Part shown: positions 51,069-61,897 of the stretch, piece after piece | Layout of the letters: each line of letters begins with the position of its first letter | How positions within the stretch are numbered: the stretch's first letter is position 1 | Assembly (NCBI RefSeq): GCF_010748935.1 | Contig: NZ_CP048796.1 | Span: 3,103,001-3,167,000, forward strand | From: Providencia vermicola | GTDB lineage: Bacteria; Pseudomonadota; Gammaproteobacteria; Enterobacterales; Enterobacteriaceae | Reading direction: 5' to 3' | DNA length: 64,000 nt | Notes under the pieces: generated by a model | Seen by the model: the letters and a program-made list of their open reading frames with translations, nothing else | The model's database searches: none | Told to the model about the DNA's origin: nothing | Translations under genes and position numbers: made by a program

Positions 51069-52823
51069 ATGACCCAAACCTTTATCCCAGGCAAAGACGC
51101 CGCCCTTGAAGTGTCTATTGACGCTTTTCAAACTAAATTGAAAAAACTAGGCTTTGATATTGAAGAAGCCTCATGGCTAAATCCTGTGCCTAACGTTTGG
51201 TCAGTCCATATTCGTGACAAAGAGTGTCCGCTATGCTTTACCAACGGTAAAGGCGCCAGCAAAAAAGCCGCTCTTGCTTCAGCCCTTGGCGAATACTTCG
51301 AACGTTTATCCACTAACTACTTCTTTGCCGATTTTTATTTAGGCAAGTCTATTGCTGAAGGCGATTTTGTTCATTATCCAAATGAAAAATGGTTCCCACT
51401 CACCGATGATGATAGTTTGCCAGAAGGTATTTTAGATGCTCGCTTACGCCAATTTTATGATCCTGATGGTGCATTAGCAGGCAGTCAATTAATTGATTTG
51501 CAGTCAGGAAATGAAGAGCGAGGTATCTGTGCGCTACCTTTTACTCGCCAATCTGATAATCAAACCGTTTATATTCCAATGAATATTGTTGGTAACCTGT
51601 ATGTGTCTAATGGCATGTCGGCAGGTAACACGGCAAATGAAGCACGTGTGCAAGGATTATCTGAAGTCTTTGAGCGTTTTGTGAAAAATCGTATTATTGC
51701 GGAAAGTATCAGCCTACCTGCAATCCCGACAGACGTTATGGCTCGCTACCCAAATGTTGTTGAAGCCGTTGAAACCTTAGAAAAAGAAGGCTTCCCAATC
51801 TTCTGTTATGACGCGTCTCTCGGCGGCCAATTTCCTGTGATCTGTGTTGTGCTATTTAATCCTCAAAATGGCACCTGTTTTGCTTCTTTTGGTGCGCATC
51901 CTGATTTTGGTGTTGCCTTAGAGCGTACAGTCACCGAACTGCTACAAGGCCGTGGCCTCAAAGATCTTGATGTGTTTAACGCGCCAACATTTGACGATGA
52001 AGAGGTGGCTGAACACACAAACTTAGAAACCCACTTCATTGACTCAAGTGGACTTATTAGCTGGGATCTGTTTAAAGATGAAGCCGATTACCCATTTGTT
52101 GATTGGAGTTTCAAAGGCACCACTCAAGAAGAGTTCGCCACATTGATGGGGATCTTTAATCAATTAGATGCGGAAGTGTATATCGCCGATTACCACCATT
52201 TAGGCGTCTATGCATGCCGTATTCTTGTGCCTGGTATGTCTGATATTTATCCCGTAGAAGATCTGCATATTGCCAACAATGCAATGGGCGCACATTTACG
52301 CGATACCATTATTAACCTGCCTGATAGTCAATGGGAAAAACAAGATTACCTCAATCTTATTGAGCAGCTTGACGATGAAGGCCTAGATGATTTTACTCGT
52401 GTACGTGAATTATTGGGTCTTGCCGTAGGCAAAGATAATGGCTGGAGTCACTTACGTATTGGCGAATTAAAGTCTATGTTAGCCTTAGCCGGTGGCGACC
52501 TTGAGCAAGCGCTCGCTTGGGTTGAGTGGACACAAGACTTTAACAGCTCCGTATTTACAGCTGAACGAGCGAATTATTACCGCTGTTTACACACCTTGCT
52601 GTTATTAAATCAAGAAGAGCAGCGTGATAAGTCACAATACTACACTGCATTTGTTCGCATGTATGGTCAAAAAACTGTCGACGCCGCTTCCGCCGCTCTT
52701 TCAGGTGAATCATGCTTTTATGGTTTGTGGTCTATCGATGATGAATTAACGGCATTACCAGCACACCAAGCGTTACTTGCAGCCTATGAAAAACTGCAAA
52801 AAGCTAAACGTGAAAATGCCTAA
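51069..52823 (+). CDS. ycaO: YcaO, cyclodehydratase-like protein (RimO partner)
   Basis: This is an ATP-grasp-like YcaO-domain protein. The E. coli homologue assists RimO in beta-methylthiolation of ribosomal protein S12, and family members elsewhere make azoline heterocycles. The ATG at 51069 (MTQTFIPGKDAALEVSIDAF) matches E. coli and gives 584 residues; a TTG at 51063 adds two residues without a match. ATP-site segments KKAALASALGEYFERLSTNY and NEARVQGLSEVFERFVKNRI carry the conserved glutamates. A C-terminal TPR-like region follows. It lies directly before focA, as in E. coli. Confidence 0.95.
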   Translation: MTQTFIPGKDAALEVSIDAFQTKLKKLGFDIEEASWLNPVPNVWSVHIRDKECPLCFTNGKGASKKAALASALGEYFERLSTNYFFADFYLGKSIAEGDFVHYPNEKWFPLTDDDSLPEGILDARLRQFYDPDGALAGSQLIDLQSGNEERGICALPFTRQSDNQTVYIPMNIVGNLYVSNGMSAGNTANEARVQGLSEVFERFVKNRIIAESISLPAIPTDVMARYPNVVEAVETLEKEGFPIFCYDASLGGQFPVICVVLFNPQNGTCFASFGAHPDFGVALERTVTELLQGRGLKDLDVFNAPTFDDEEVAEHTNLETHFIDSSGLISWDLFKDEADYPFVDWSFKGTTQEEFATLMGIFNQLDAEVYIADYHHLGVYACRILVPGMSDIYPVEDLHIANNAMGAHLRDTIINLPDSQWEKQDYLNLIEQLDDEGLDDFTRVRELLGLAVGKDNGWSHLRIGELKSMLALAGGDLEQALAWVEWTQDFNSSVFTAERANYYRCLHTLLLLNQEEQRDKSQYYTAFVRMYGQKTVDAASAALSGESCFYGLWSIDDELTALPAHQALLAAYEKLQKAKRENA

Positions 52824-52845
52824 TCCCATTCTCGATCATCTTTTT

Positions 52846-52873
52846 AAGATAATGGCCTTTAGGCCATTATCTT
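52846..52873. terminator. Perfect 12-bp hairpin after ycaO
   Basis: AAGATAATGGCC (52846-52857) and GGCCATTATCTT (52862-52873) enclose TTTA, 23 bases after the ycaO stop. The T-run lies before the stem, so a plus-strand terminator is only weakly supported. Confidence 0.6.
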
Positions 52874-53081
52874 CACATAAACTAAATTAATTAAAAACAC
52901 GTCTAAATTTGCAATATTTAGATAACAAATAGGCCCGTTTTTTTACTTGTATTTTGGGTTAAACGGTAAAACATAAAAATTTTTAGTAAATTTTAAAATT
53001 TATTTAATTTATATAAATCAAGAAGATAAATCAAAAATTAACTATTTTTCAACAATTTAAGTCGATTTCTTACGACAGTTC

Positions 53082-53145
53082 ATGATCCATATCAAATTTC
53101 TCTGTTATGCCGTTTGTTACTATGATTGCGTGCTATAATTAATCA
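53082..53145 (+). promoter_or_regulatory. focA-pflB promoter with FNR-like site
   Basis: ATGAT-CCAT-ATCAA (53082-53095) differs from the FNR consensus TTGAT-N4-ATCAA at one base. An extended -10 element TGCTATAAT lies at 53131-53139, putting the start near 53146 and the FNR site about 57 bases upstream of it. Anaerobic induction by FNR is the expected control for focA-pflB. The rest of 52874-53166 is AT-rich and gene-free. Confidence 0.55.
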
Positions 53146-53166
53146 ACTTTGTAAGAGAGTGTTAGT

Positions 53167-54024
53167 ATGAAAGCTGACAACCCTTTTAATCTTTTGCCTC
53201 CTGCTGTAATGGCTCAAGTTGCAGATGACTCTGGTGTCTACAAAGCCAACAAACATCCTGCAATTACATACTTGTCAGCATTCACTGCCGGTATCTTTAT
53301 CTCAATCGCATTTGTTTTTTATATTACTGCGACCACTGGCGCACAAGCAGCTCCCTTCGGCTTTACCAAACTCATTGGTGGTGTCTGCTTCTCTCTTGGA
53401 TTAATGCTCGTTGTCATATGCGGTGCAGATTTGTTTACTTCCACTGTATTGACCATTGTTTCCAAAGCAACAGGGCGAATCACTTGGGGACAAATGTTTC
53501 TAAACTGGTTCAACGTGTATATTGGCAACCTGATTGGCGCACTGTTCTTTGTCGCGTTGATTTGGTTCGCTGGGCAATATACTGCGGCAAATGGTCAGTG
53601 GGGACTTAATGTCTTACAAACTGCCGATCATAAACTGCACCATACATTTATTGAGGCTGTTTGTTTAGGTATTTTAGCTAACTTAATGGTTTGTTTAGCT
53701 GTTTGGATGAGTTATTCGGGTCGTAGCCTAGCCGATAAATTATTGGTTCTTGTGCTCCCTGTCGCCATGTTCGTCGCTAGCGGCTTTGAACATAGCATCG
53801 CAAACATGTTTATGATCCCGCTAGGCATCATGATCAAAGAGTTTGCCCCTATTGAATTCTGGACACAGATTGGTGTTTCACCAGAACACTTTTCACAGTT
53901 AACTGTTAGTCATTTTATTACAGACAACCTTATACCAGTCACTATCGGTAACATTATTGGCGGCGCACTTTTAGTCGGCCTAATTTATTGGTTCATGCAT
54001 TTACGTGGTGGCCAAAAACATTAA
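53167..54024 (+). CDS. focA: Formate channel FocA
   Basis: FocA is a pentameric inner-membrane formate/nitrite transporter family channel that exports and re-imports formate during mixed-acid fermentation. Its 285 residues equal E. coli. Six hydrophobic spans are visible, with the FNT motifs GGVCFSLGLMLVVICGADLF and FVASGFEHSIANMF (pore histidine in GFEHS). The start (MKADNPFNLLPPAVMAQVAD) matches the family. It precedes pflB by 70 bases, the usual arrangement, and fits formate export from PFL. Confidence 0.97.
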   Translation: MKADNPFNLLPPAVMAQVADDSGVYKANKHPAITYLSAFTAGIFISIAFVFYITATTGAQAAPFGFTKLIGGVCFSLGLMLVVICGADLFTSTVLTIVSKATGRITWGQMFLNWFNVYIGNLIGALFFVALIWFAGQYTAANGQWGLNVLQTADHKLHHTFIEAVCLGILANLMVCLAVWMSYSGRSLADKLLVLVLPVAMFVASGFEHSIANMFMIPLGIMIKEFAPIEFWTQIGVSPEHFSQLTVSHFITDNLIPVTIGNIIGGALLVGLIYWFMHLRGGQKH

Positions 54025-54094
54025 TAGCCACTGACACTCACGAAAAGATTTATTAAGATCCTTAAAAGATCCATTGTTAAAAGGTAAAAGTATC

Positions 54095-56377
54095 ATGTCA
54101 GAATTAAATGAAAAATTCGCTTTAGCATGGCAAGGTTTTAACCAAGGTAACTGGCAGGATAACGTCGATGTACGTGACTTCATCCAGAAAAACTATACTC
54201 CATATGAAGGTGACGAATCTTTCTTAGCAGGCTCTACCCCAGCAACTGATACGCTGTGGGACAAAGTCATGGAAGGAATCAAAATCGAGAACCGTACGCA
54301 TGCGCCCGTTGATTTTGACACTGATGTTGCATCAACGATTACTTCCCATGATGCGGGTTATATCGCCAAAGATTTAGAACAAATCGTTGGTCTACAAACT
54401 GATGCACCTCTAAAACGTGGACTCATTCCATTCGGTGGGATCAAAATGGTTGAAGGTTCATGTAAAGCCTATGATCGCACTTTAGATCCTAGCCTGAAAA
54501 AAATCTTCACTGAATACCGTAAAACTCATAACCAAGGTGTTTTCGATGTCTATACACCAGACATCCTAAAATGCCGTAAATCAGGTATCTTAACCGGTTT
54601 ACCTGATGCTTATGGTCGTGGTCGTATCATCGGTGACTACCGTCGTGTAGCTCTGTATGGTATTGATTACTTAATGAAAGATAAGTTTAATCAGTTTGGT
54701 TCACTGCAAGAAAGATTAGAAAAAGGTGAAGACTTGCAGATGACCATCCAACTGCGTGAAGAAATTGCTGAGCAACACCGCGCATTGGGTCAAATCAAAG
54801 AGATGGCTGCAAAATATGGCTATGACATCTCTGGTCCTGCAACTAACGCAAAAGAAGCCGTTCAGTGGACTTATTTCGCTTACTTAGCGGCTGTGAAATC
54901 GCAAAACGGCGCAGCAATGTCATTTGGTCGTGTTTCAACCTTCTTAGACGTCTATATTCAGCGTGACCTTGAAGCAGGTAAACTGACTGAACAAGAAGCG
55001 CAAGAGCTAATCGACCACTTAGTCATGAAACTGCGTATGGTACGTTTCCTACGTACGCCTGAGTATGATGAACTGTTCTCTGGTGACCCAATCTGGGCAA
55101 CAGAATCACTAGCAGGTATGGGTCTTGACGGCCGTACGCTGGTGACTAAAAACACATTCCGTTTCCTGAACACGCTGTATACCATGGGCCCATCTCCAGA
55201 GCCTAACATGACTATCCTGTGGTCAGAGCAACTGCCGATTAGCTTCAAAAAATTCGCGGCAAAAGTGTCTATCGATACTTCATCTGTTCAGTATGAGAAC
55301 GATGACCTAATGCGCCCTGACTTCAACAATGACGACTATGCTATCGCATGTTGCGTAAGCCCAATGATCGTTGGTAAACAAATGCAGTTCTTCGGTGCTC
55401 GCGCTAACTTAGCGAAAACCATGCTATACACTATCAACGGTGGTGTAGACGAAAAACTGAAAATGCAAGTTGGTCCTAAACATGCACCAATCATGGATGA
55501 AGTCCTTGACTTCGATACTGTGATGGATCGCATGGATCACTTCATGGACTGGTTGGCAACTCAATATGTCACTGCGCTGAACATCATCCACTATATGCAT
55601 GACAAATACAGCTATGAAGCTGCATTGATGGCACTGCATGATCGTGATGTCTACCGTACAATGGCTTGTGGTATCGCGGGTCTCTCTGTTGCAGCTGACT
55701 CACTGTCTGCTATCAAATACGCCAAAGTTAAACCAATTCGTGATGAAGACGGTATTGCTATTGACTTTGAAATTGAAGGTGAATACCCACAATTCGGTAA
55801 CAACGACTCACGTGTCGATGATATCGCTTGCGACTTAGTTGAACGTTTCATGAAGAAAATTCAGAAACTGCCTACTTATCGTAATGCAGTACCAACTCAG
55901 TCAATCCTAACCATCACGTCTAACGTGGTTTATGGTAAGAAAACAGGTAACACCCCAGATGGTCGTCGTGCAGGTGCTCCATTCGGACCAGGTGCGAACC
56001 CAATGCACGGTCGTGACCAAAAAGGTGCGGTTGCTTCACTGACTTCCGTTGCTAAACTGCCATTTGCTTACGCGAAAGATGGTATTTCTTATACCTTCTC
56101 TATCGTACCAAATGCGTTAGGTAAAGATGATGAAGTACGTAAGGCTAACCTAGCCGGTTTGATGGATGGTTACTTCCACCATGAAGCGTCTATCGAAGGC
56201 GGTCAGCACCTGAACGTTAACGTGATGAACCGTGAAATGTTGTTGGATGCGATGGAAAACCCAGAGAAGTATCCTCAGTTAACCATCCGTGTTTCTGGTT
56301 ATGCAGTGCGTTTTAACTCACTGACTAAAGAGCAACAACAAGACGTTATTACTCGTACTTTCACCAGTTCAATGTAA
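54095..56377 (+). CDS. pflB: Formate acetyltransferase (pyruvate formate-lyase)
   Basis: This glycyl-radical enzyme cleaves pyruvate with CoA to acetyl-CoA and formate under anaerobiosis. The ATG at 54095 ([15 protein letters not shown]) matches E. coli and gives 760 residues; a TTG at 54074 would add seven unrelated residues. The catalytic cysteine pair is in IACCVSPM (Cys419-Cys420 counting Met1). The glycyl-radical site is in RVSGYAVRF near the C-terminus (Gly735 counting Met1). It is preceded by focA and followed by a strong terminator, an ERIC-like element and then its activase pflA. Confidence 0.98.
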   Translation: MSELNEKFALAWQGFNQGNWQDNVDVRDFIQKNYTPYEGDESFLAGSTPATDTLWDKVMEGIKIENRTHAPVDFDTDVASTITSHDAGYIAKDLEQIVGLQTDAPLKRGLIPFGGIKMVEGSCKAYDRTLDPSLKKIFTEYRKTHNQGVFDVYTPDILKCRKSGILTGLPDAYGRGRIIGDYRRVALYGIDYLMKDKFNQFGSLQERLEKGEDLQMTIQLREEIAEQHRALGQIKEMAAKYGYDISGPATNAKEAVQWTYFAYLAAVKSQNGAAMSFGRVSTFLDVYIQRDLEAGKLTEQEAQELIDHLVMKLRMVRFLRTPEYDELFSGDPIWATESLAGMGLDGRTLVTKNTFRFLNTLYTMGPSPEPNMTILWSEQLPISFKKFAAKVSIDTSSVQYENDDLMRPDFNNDDYAIACCVSPMIVGKQMQFFGARANLAKTMLYTINGGVDEKLKMQVGPKHAPIMDEVLDFDTVMDRMDHFMDWLATQYVTALNIIHYMHDKYSYEAALMALHDRDVYRTMACGIAGLSVAADSLSAIKYAKVKPIRDEDGIAIDFEIEGEYPQFGNNDSRVDDIACDLVERFMKKIQKLPTYRNAVPTQSILTITSNVVYGKKTGNTPDGRRAGAPFGPGANPMHGRDQKGAVASLTSVAKLPFAYAKDGISYTFSIVPNALGKDDEVRKANLAGLMDGYFHHEASIEGGQHLNVNVMNREMLLDAMENPEKYPQLTIRVSGYAVRFNSLTKEQQQDVITRTFTSSM

Positions 56378-56407
56378 TAATGAGCATCATAAATTAATAA
56401 AATAACT

Positions 56408-56435
56408 AAAAAGCCCCAACCATGGGGCTTTTTTA
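56408..56435 (+). terminator. Rho-independent terminator of pflB
   Basis: AAAAAGCCCCA and TGGGGCTTTTT form an 11-bp stem around ACCA, ending in T6. It separates pflB from pflA. Confidence 0.93.
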
Positions 56436-56527
56436 GAACTAAACCCGAATATTTTAAGCTATTGGTCACTGAAAGTTGTTTTCACATAATAAATAACCAA
56501 TAAATCTACAGTTCAAATTATTAATGA

Positions 56528-56606
56528 TGAATACCTTAAATAATTCGAGTTGTAAGTAAGCGGCCACTCAATAGCCTTACTCTCCGCCGCTTGAAGTATG
56601 ACGGGT
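56528..56606. repeat. Shortened ERIC-type element, copy C
   Basis: Arms of ERIC type are clear: ACCTTAAATAATTCGAGTTG on the left and GCTTGAAGTATGACGGG on the right. The full element is about 127 bp; this copy is about 80 bp, so the centre is deleted or replaced. An inner GTAAG/CTTAC and GCGG/CCGC pairing remains. It ends about 10 bases before the pflA ribosome site. Confidence 0.65.
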
Positions 56607-56626
56607 CTTTTTTTGGAGTTCCTGCT

Positions 56627-57421
56627 ATGTCGACAACAACCAATACGATTCCAACCACAGATATCAGTACCACTTCACCGCCTGCAACTCTCGGGCGTAT
56701 CCACTCCTTTGAGTCTTGTGGGACCGTTGATGGGCCTGGAATACGCTTTATTGTCTTCTTTCAAGGTTGTTTAATGCGTTGTTTATACTGCCACAACCGT
56801 GATACTTGGGACACTCATACTGGCAAAATGGTCACTGTCGAAGAGTTAATGAAAGAAGCTGTGACATATCGCCATTTTATGAATGCGAGTGGTGGCGGTG
56901 TAACGGCATCCGGTGGTGAAGCGATTTTACAAGCAGAGTTCGTTCGTGACTGGTTCCGTGCATGTAAAACACAAAATATCCATACCTGCCTTGATACTAA
57001 CGGTTTTGTTCGTCGCTATGATCCCGTTATCGATGAGCTTATGGATGCCACTGATTTAGTCATGCTGGATTTAAAACAGCTTAATGATGAGATACACCAA
57101 ACTTTAGTCGGCGTCTCTAATCATCGTACACTTGAATTCGCGCGTTATCTTGCCAAACGTAACCAAAAAACATGGGTACGTTATGTGGTTGTTCCAGGAT
57201 GGAGTGATGATGACCATTCCGTACATCTCTTAGGTGAATTCACCAAGGATATGAAAAATATCGAGAAAATCGAATTACTTCCTTACCACGAACTGGGTAA
57301 ACACAAGTGGGAAACCATGGGGGAAGAATATAAACTCGATGGTGTAAAACCACCTTCAAAAGAGAGCATGGAACGCGTGAAAAGTATCCTAGAAAGCTAC
57401 GGCCACAAGGTAATGTATTGA
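56627..57421 (+). CDS. pflA: Pyruvate formate-lyase activating enzyme
   Basis: This radical-SAM enzyme installs the glycyl radical in PflB using a [4Fe-4S] cluster reduced by flavodoxin. The cluster motif CLMRCLYC (CxxxCxxC) and [11 protein letters not shown] (SAM binding) are present. ATG 56627 has GGAG 8 bases upstream and gives 264 residues, against 246 in E. coli. The difference is an N-terminal Thr/Ser/Pro-rich extension ([20 protein letters not shown]) before the conserved [18 protein letters not shown]. No internal ATG would remove it. It lies after pflB but is cut off from it by a terminator and an ERIC-like repeat. Confidence 0.95.
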   Translation: MSTTTNTIPTTDISTTSPPATLGRIHSFESCGTVDGPGIRFIVFFQGCLMRCLYCHNRDTWDTHTGKMVTVEELMKEAVTYRHFMNASGGGVTASGGEAILQAEFVRDWFRACKTQNIHTCLDTNGFVRRYDPVIDELMDATDLVMLDLKQLNDEIHQTLVGVSNHRTLEFARYLAKRNQKTWVRYVVVPGWSDDDHSVHLLGEFTKDMKNIEKIELLPYHELGKHKWETMGEEYKLDGVKPPSKESMERVKSILESYGHKVMY

Positions 57422-57428
57422 CAATAAT

Positions 57429-57450
57429 GGCTCTACCCTCGCGTAGAGCC
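57429..57450. terminator. Hairpin between convergent pflA and lysE-type gene
   Basis: GGCTCTAC and GTAGAGCC form an 8-bp stem around a 6-base loop. T-rich but interrupted tails follow on both strands, so it may end both convergent genes. Confidence 0.65.
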
Positions 57451-57458
57451 ACTCTTAT

Positions 57459-58085
57459 TTATTGTGTCTTGAGTAACATACCTATTGCAGCAGCAGCCAT
57501 CATCAATGCCGTTCCTCTAAATATTATCCTTTGTGATCGTCTACTCGATAAGAACTGGCTCGCTTTCTTAGCCCCCAAAATAAATACCATTCCGACTAAA
57601 AGTAATATTGATAATGTAATCGGTATTAATATTGTGCTCCAAATTGTTATGGTAATCTCATTCAAAGAAATCACTAAAGGTAATATCGCCATATAAAAAG
57701 CGATTGTTTTTGGATTACTTAAGGTGATCATCAGCCCTGAAGCACCGATTATCGCGAATTGTTTTGTTGAGATAGAATCTGAAGTCTTTAATGGTTGAAT
57801 ATCCTGTCGCCATAATGAATATGCTAACCATAATAAATACAAGGCGGCTCCCCAATAAATAACATTAAAAATAATAGCTAAATAATCTGCGACCAAAACC
57901 AAGCCAAATATCGCAAACGAAAGATAAAGAATATCCCCCAATATTAATCCACTCAGTAGTGCGAAACCCATTACAACCCCTCCATTCAAGGTACGTGCGA
58001 CGACGGCCGTCATTCCCGGTCCCGGAATAATGGCAGCAATAGCCAACGCACTCCCATAAGAGAGTAACTGTGTGATGCTTATCAT
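57459..58085 (-). CDS. LysE/RhtB-family amino-acid exporter
   Basis: This is an inner-membrane translocator of 208 residues with about six hydrophobic spans, typical of the LysE superfamily. The N-terminal signature PGPGMTAVVARTLNGGVVMG (compare PGPxxxxxxxxxxxxGRxxG) and the mid-protein LITLSNPKTIAFYMAILPLV are characteristic. It lies 35 bases after the DUF2000 gene on the same strand, so the two probably form an operon, divergent from an Lrp-type regulator that may control it. The amino acid exported is unknown. Confidence 0.88.
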   Translation of the reverse strand: MISITQLLSYGSALAIAAIIPGPGMTAVVARTLNGGVVMGFALLSGLILGDILYLSFAIFGLVLVADYLAIIFNVIYWGAALYLLWLAYSLWRQDIQPLKTSDSISTKQFAIIGASGLMITLSNPKTIAFYMAILPLVISLNEITITIWSTILIPITLSILLLVGMVFILGAKKASQFLSSRRSQRIIFRGTALMMAAAAIGMLLKTQ

Positions 58086-58120
58086 ATTATTAACCTATAG
58101 AAGAGTGGTGAGATAATCGC

Positions 58121-58543
58121 TTATTTAAATAACGATAAATTTCCCGTTAATTTATTTATCTTATTTTTTTTACCCACTAAACCAATAGCCGCTAATTGAA
58201 TATCTTGATCTAGAGTACTCATTAATCTGAGCTTATACTCATCATAATTTTTACAGGACTGAGCAATTAGACTAAAAGGTAATAAATAAACATCTTCAAT
58301 GTCATAACACTCTTTTTGTATTTGTTTAATTCGATCAGCAGAACCTTTTAATATTGGTAATGATGCTAGAATGACGCCGGGATAATGAATATTATCTGCA
58401 CTCGCCAAATCTTGCCCTATCAGTTGTTCAATTTTATTCCCAATGCCAACACCGATAATACTTGCTGCATTCATAGCTAAGCCTAACGCTAAGTCTTGAT
58501 TAATAATAATGGCACAACGATGAGTAGATACATCAAATTGCAT
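58121..58543 (-). CDS. DUF2000 family protein
   Basis: This is a 140-residue soluble protein. The opening (HRCAIIINQDLALGLAMNAASIIGVGIG), the middle YPGVILASLPILKGSADRI and the end IQLAAIGLVGKKNKINKLTG match DUF2000, whose fold resembles peptidyl-tRNA hydrolase 2. AGAGG lies 6 bases before the ATG. It is the first gene of a two-gene unit with the LysE-type exporter and divergent from the Lrp-type regulator. Function is unknown; the neighbours suggest a role in amino-acid handling. Confidence 0.8.
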   Translation of the reverse strand: MQFDVSTHRCAIIINQDLALGLAMNAASIIGVGIGNKIEQLIGQDLASADNIHYPGVILASLPILKGSADRIKQIQKECYDIEDVYLLPFSLIAQSCKNYDEYKLRLMSTLDQDIQLAAIGLVGKKNKINKLTGNLSLFK

Positions 58544-58711
58544 ACTTGCCTCTTTAATTCATAATGGGAAGTGACTTCATACGACAAGGTGTAATACGCG
58601 ATAATTATGGCATCAATAAATAGAAATTTGTTGTCTATCTTATCTATAGTAGAGTAATAAAAAGAAATAATTGACCGATGATTCGCCAAATTAAGCAAGG
58701 AAATTCCCATT

Positions 58712-59185
58712 ATGGCCATAGATAAGACAGAAATAAAAATTCTTCAGTTACTGCAAGATGATGCCCGCATCACCAATCAGGTATTAGCAGACAAAGTGGG
58801 TATGTCGGCCTCGCCATGCTGGCGACGAGTCCGTAAATTGGAAGAGGATGATGTTATTCAAGGCTATCGTGCTATTCTCAACCGTAAAAAAATTGGTTTA
58901 GGCGTGATGTTATTTGTCAGAGTAACAATCGATAGTCATAGCGAAACAGAAGCCAAAAAGTTTGAGCAAGAAGTCAGTGAATTAGAAAATGTGGTTTCAT
59001 GCTACAGTATTGGTGGTGATGCGGACTTCTTATTACAAGTTGTCTCACATGATTTAGATTCCTATGCCGATTTTGCGATGTCAGTGATCCGCCGACTTCC
59101 GGGGATTAAGGAGATGCAAAGTATGTTCGTACTTAAAGAAATTAAGCCATTAGTTTCTTATCCCGTAACAACAGTAAATAGTTAA
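58712..59185 (+). CDS. Lrp/AsnC-family transcriptional regulator
   Basis: This is a 157-residue regulator. The N-terminal winged helix-turn-helix is seen in IKILQLLQDDARITNQVLAD and VGMSASPCWRRVRKLEEDDV (recognition helix). The C-terminal RAM effector-binding domain covers about residues 65-150 (CYSIGGDADFLLQVVSHDL; PGIKEMQSMFVLKEIK). It is not Lrp itself: length and sequence fit the smaller AsnC-like group. It is divergent from the DUF2000-lysE unit, a layout usual for a local regulator responding to the exported amino acid. AAGGAA precedes the ATG. Confidence 0.9.
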   Translation: MAIDKTEIKILQLLQDDARITNQVLADKVGMSASPCWRRVRKLEEDDVIQGYRAILNRKKIGLGVMLFVRVTIDSHSETEAKKFEQEVSELENVVSCYSIGGDADFLLQVVSHDLDSYADFAMSVIRRLPGIKEMQSMFVLKEIKPLVSYPVTTVNS

Positions 59186-59450
59186 CGAATATTATTACTG
59201 ATAAATTTTTGTGAGTTGTAAAAACGGCTCACTTTTATTTAGCTTATTCTTCCTCATGTTTAAAATATCCGTGTAGACCTTTTGTCATATTTTTAGCACT
59301 AATACTCAAAAAATGCATAAAAAAGGATAAATATTTGTATAACCATCTAATAAAAACCCTATTCCCAACTCTTTACATTGAATTTTTCTTCCCAGAATAG
59401 TCTGCTTTGAATAAATTTTATTTAACTACATAATCATGCACGGCACACGG

Positions 59451-59480
59451 TACTTGAATAACTCAAGTATATTTTTATTT
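59451..59480 (+). terminator. Isolated hairpin with T-rich tail
   Basis: TACTTGA (59451-59457) and TCAAGTA (59463-59469) pair around ATAAC and are followed by TATTTTTATTT. It lies 265 bases after the Lrp-type gene and 85 before the next gene, in a gene-free 369-base spacer, so it may end a long 3' UTR or an unknown small RNA. Confidence 0.35.
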
Positions 59481-59554
59481 GTTATTTAAATTTTGACCAT
59501 ATTTCCATTAAAAACATTACACTTTCATTACACATTACGGGTTATTTTTCTATC

Positions 59555-60382
59555 ATGAATAACGAAAATTTCGATTCCCAAAATGCACCTGCATCTTCTG
59601 TAAACAAACAAACCCCTATGGATAATTCTGTATTTCTCGCTGAGCCAAGAGCTGTTGATGCTGGCGAAGGAATTAATTGGATTAGCCAAGCATGGGCTAT
59701 GGTTAAAGAAAAGTTAGGTATGTGGGTACTGATTAATATTATTTTCTTTGCTTTTATCTTAGTTCTTTCAATGATCCCATTGGTGAATTTCTTTGTGACT
59801 TTCGTAAGCCCAATTCTTATTGGTGGTATCATTGCTATCTGTGAAAAACAGCGTACAACAGGTGAAGTCGATATTGGTACCTTATTTGCTGGTTTCCAAA
59901 CGAAATTTGGTGCTCTATTTGCTGTCGGCGCAATTAACTTTGCTGTGACACTCGTTGGTGGTTTTATTGCAACCATGATCGGGGGTACGGCATTAATGGC
60001 TGTTCTATTAGAAGCAGGTCAAGGTGGACAAATTTCACCAGAAGCTATCTTTGCTTTAGGTGGTTCATTCTTCTATATCGCCATCATTATGGCCATCACT
60101 GGTATCGTCGCTGCCGCAATGACTTGGTTCGCTCCTGCTCTTATCATGAACCATAATTTCAAAGTAGGTGCAGCGATCTCTGCAAGCCTAAAAGCGGTCA
60201 GTAAAAATATCCTTCCAGGTATTCTATTCTTTATCGTGATTACCATCATTCTGTTTGTTTCCGCAATCCCATTCGGATTAGGTCTTTTAATCACGATGCC
60301 TATCATGTGTGTTTGTTATTACACTTCCTACCGTAACCTATTCTTTGCACAAAATGATGATAAACAAAAATTAATTAACTAA
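59555..60382 (+). CDS. BPSS1780-like multi-span membrane protein
   Basis: This is a 275-residue integral membrane protein of unknown function. A soluble N-terminus of about 45 residues (rich in Asn/Ser/Pro) leads into AVDAGEGINWISQAWAMVKE, a motif I associate with the BPSS1780 membrane family. Five or six hydrophobic segments follow, among them WVLINIIFFAFILVLSMIPL and ILFFIVITIILFVSAIPFGL. The C-terminus is short and basic-polar (YRNLFFAQNDDKQKLIN). It has its own terminator and stands alone between the Lrp-type gene and serS. The family call rests on the motif alone. Confidence 0.7.
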   Translation: MNNENFDSQNAPASSVNKQTPMDNSVFLAEPRAVDAGEGINWISQAWAMVKEKLGMWVLINIIFFAFILVLSMIPLVNFFVTFVSPILIGGIIAICEKQRTTGEVDIGTLFAGFQTKFGALFAVGAINFAVTLVGGFIATMIGGTALMAVLLEAGQGGQISPEAIFALGGSFFYIAIIMAITGIVAAAMTWFAPALIMNHNFKVGAAISASLKAVSKNILPGILFFIVITIILFVSAIPFGLGLLITMPIMCVCYYTSYRNLFFAQNDDKQKLIN

Positions 60383-60425
60383 GTTTATCCTCTTTCGCTT
60401 TGACTGAAATTAGAGGCTACAAATC

Positions 60426-60455
60426 AAAACCACCCACTCGGGTGGTTTTATATTT
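60426..60455 (+). terminator. Rho-independent terminator of the membrane-protein gene
   Basis: AAAACCACCC and GGGTGGTTTT form a perfect 10-bp stem around ACTC, followed by a T/A-rich tail. Confidence 0.9.
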
Positions 60456-60493
60456 GAGCCTCTAATAGAATGCAAACGGGCAAATACCGTCAA

Positions 60494-60530
60494 AATAATA
60501 ACGCCACTAAAAAGTGGCGTTATTATTTCT
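60494..60530 (-). terminator. Rho-independent terminator of serS
   Basis: AATAATAACGCCACT and AGTGGCGTTATTATT form a perfect 15-bp stem around AAAA, 20-57 bases after the serS stop. Confidence 0.82.
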
Positions 60531-60550
60531 AGTTAATTTAACTCAATCAA

Positions 60551-61897
<1,347 letters not shown>

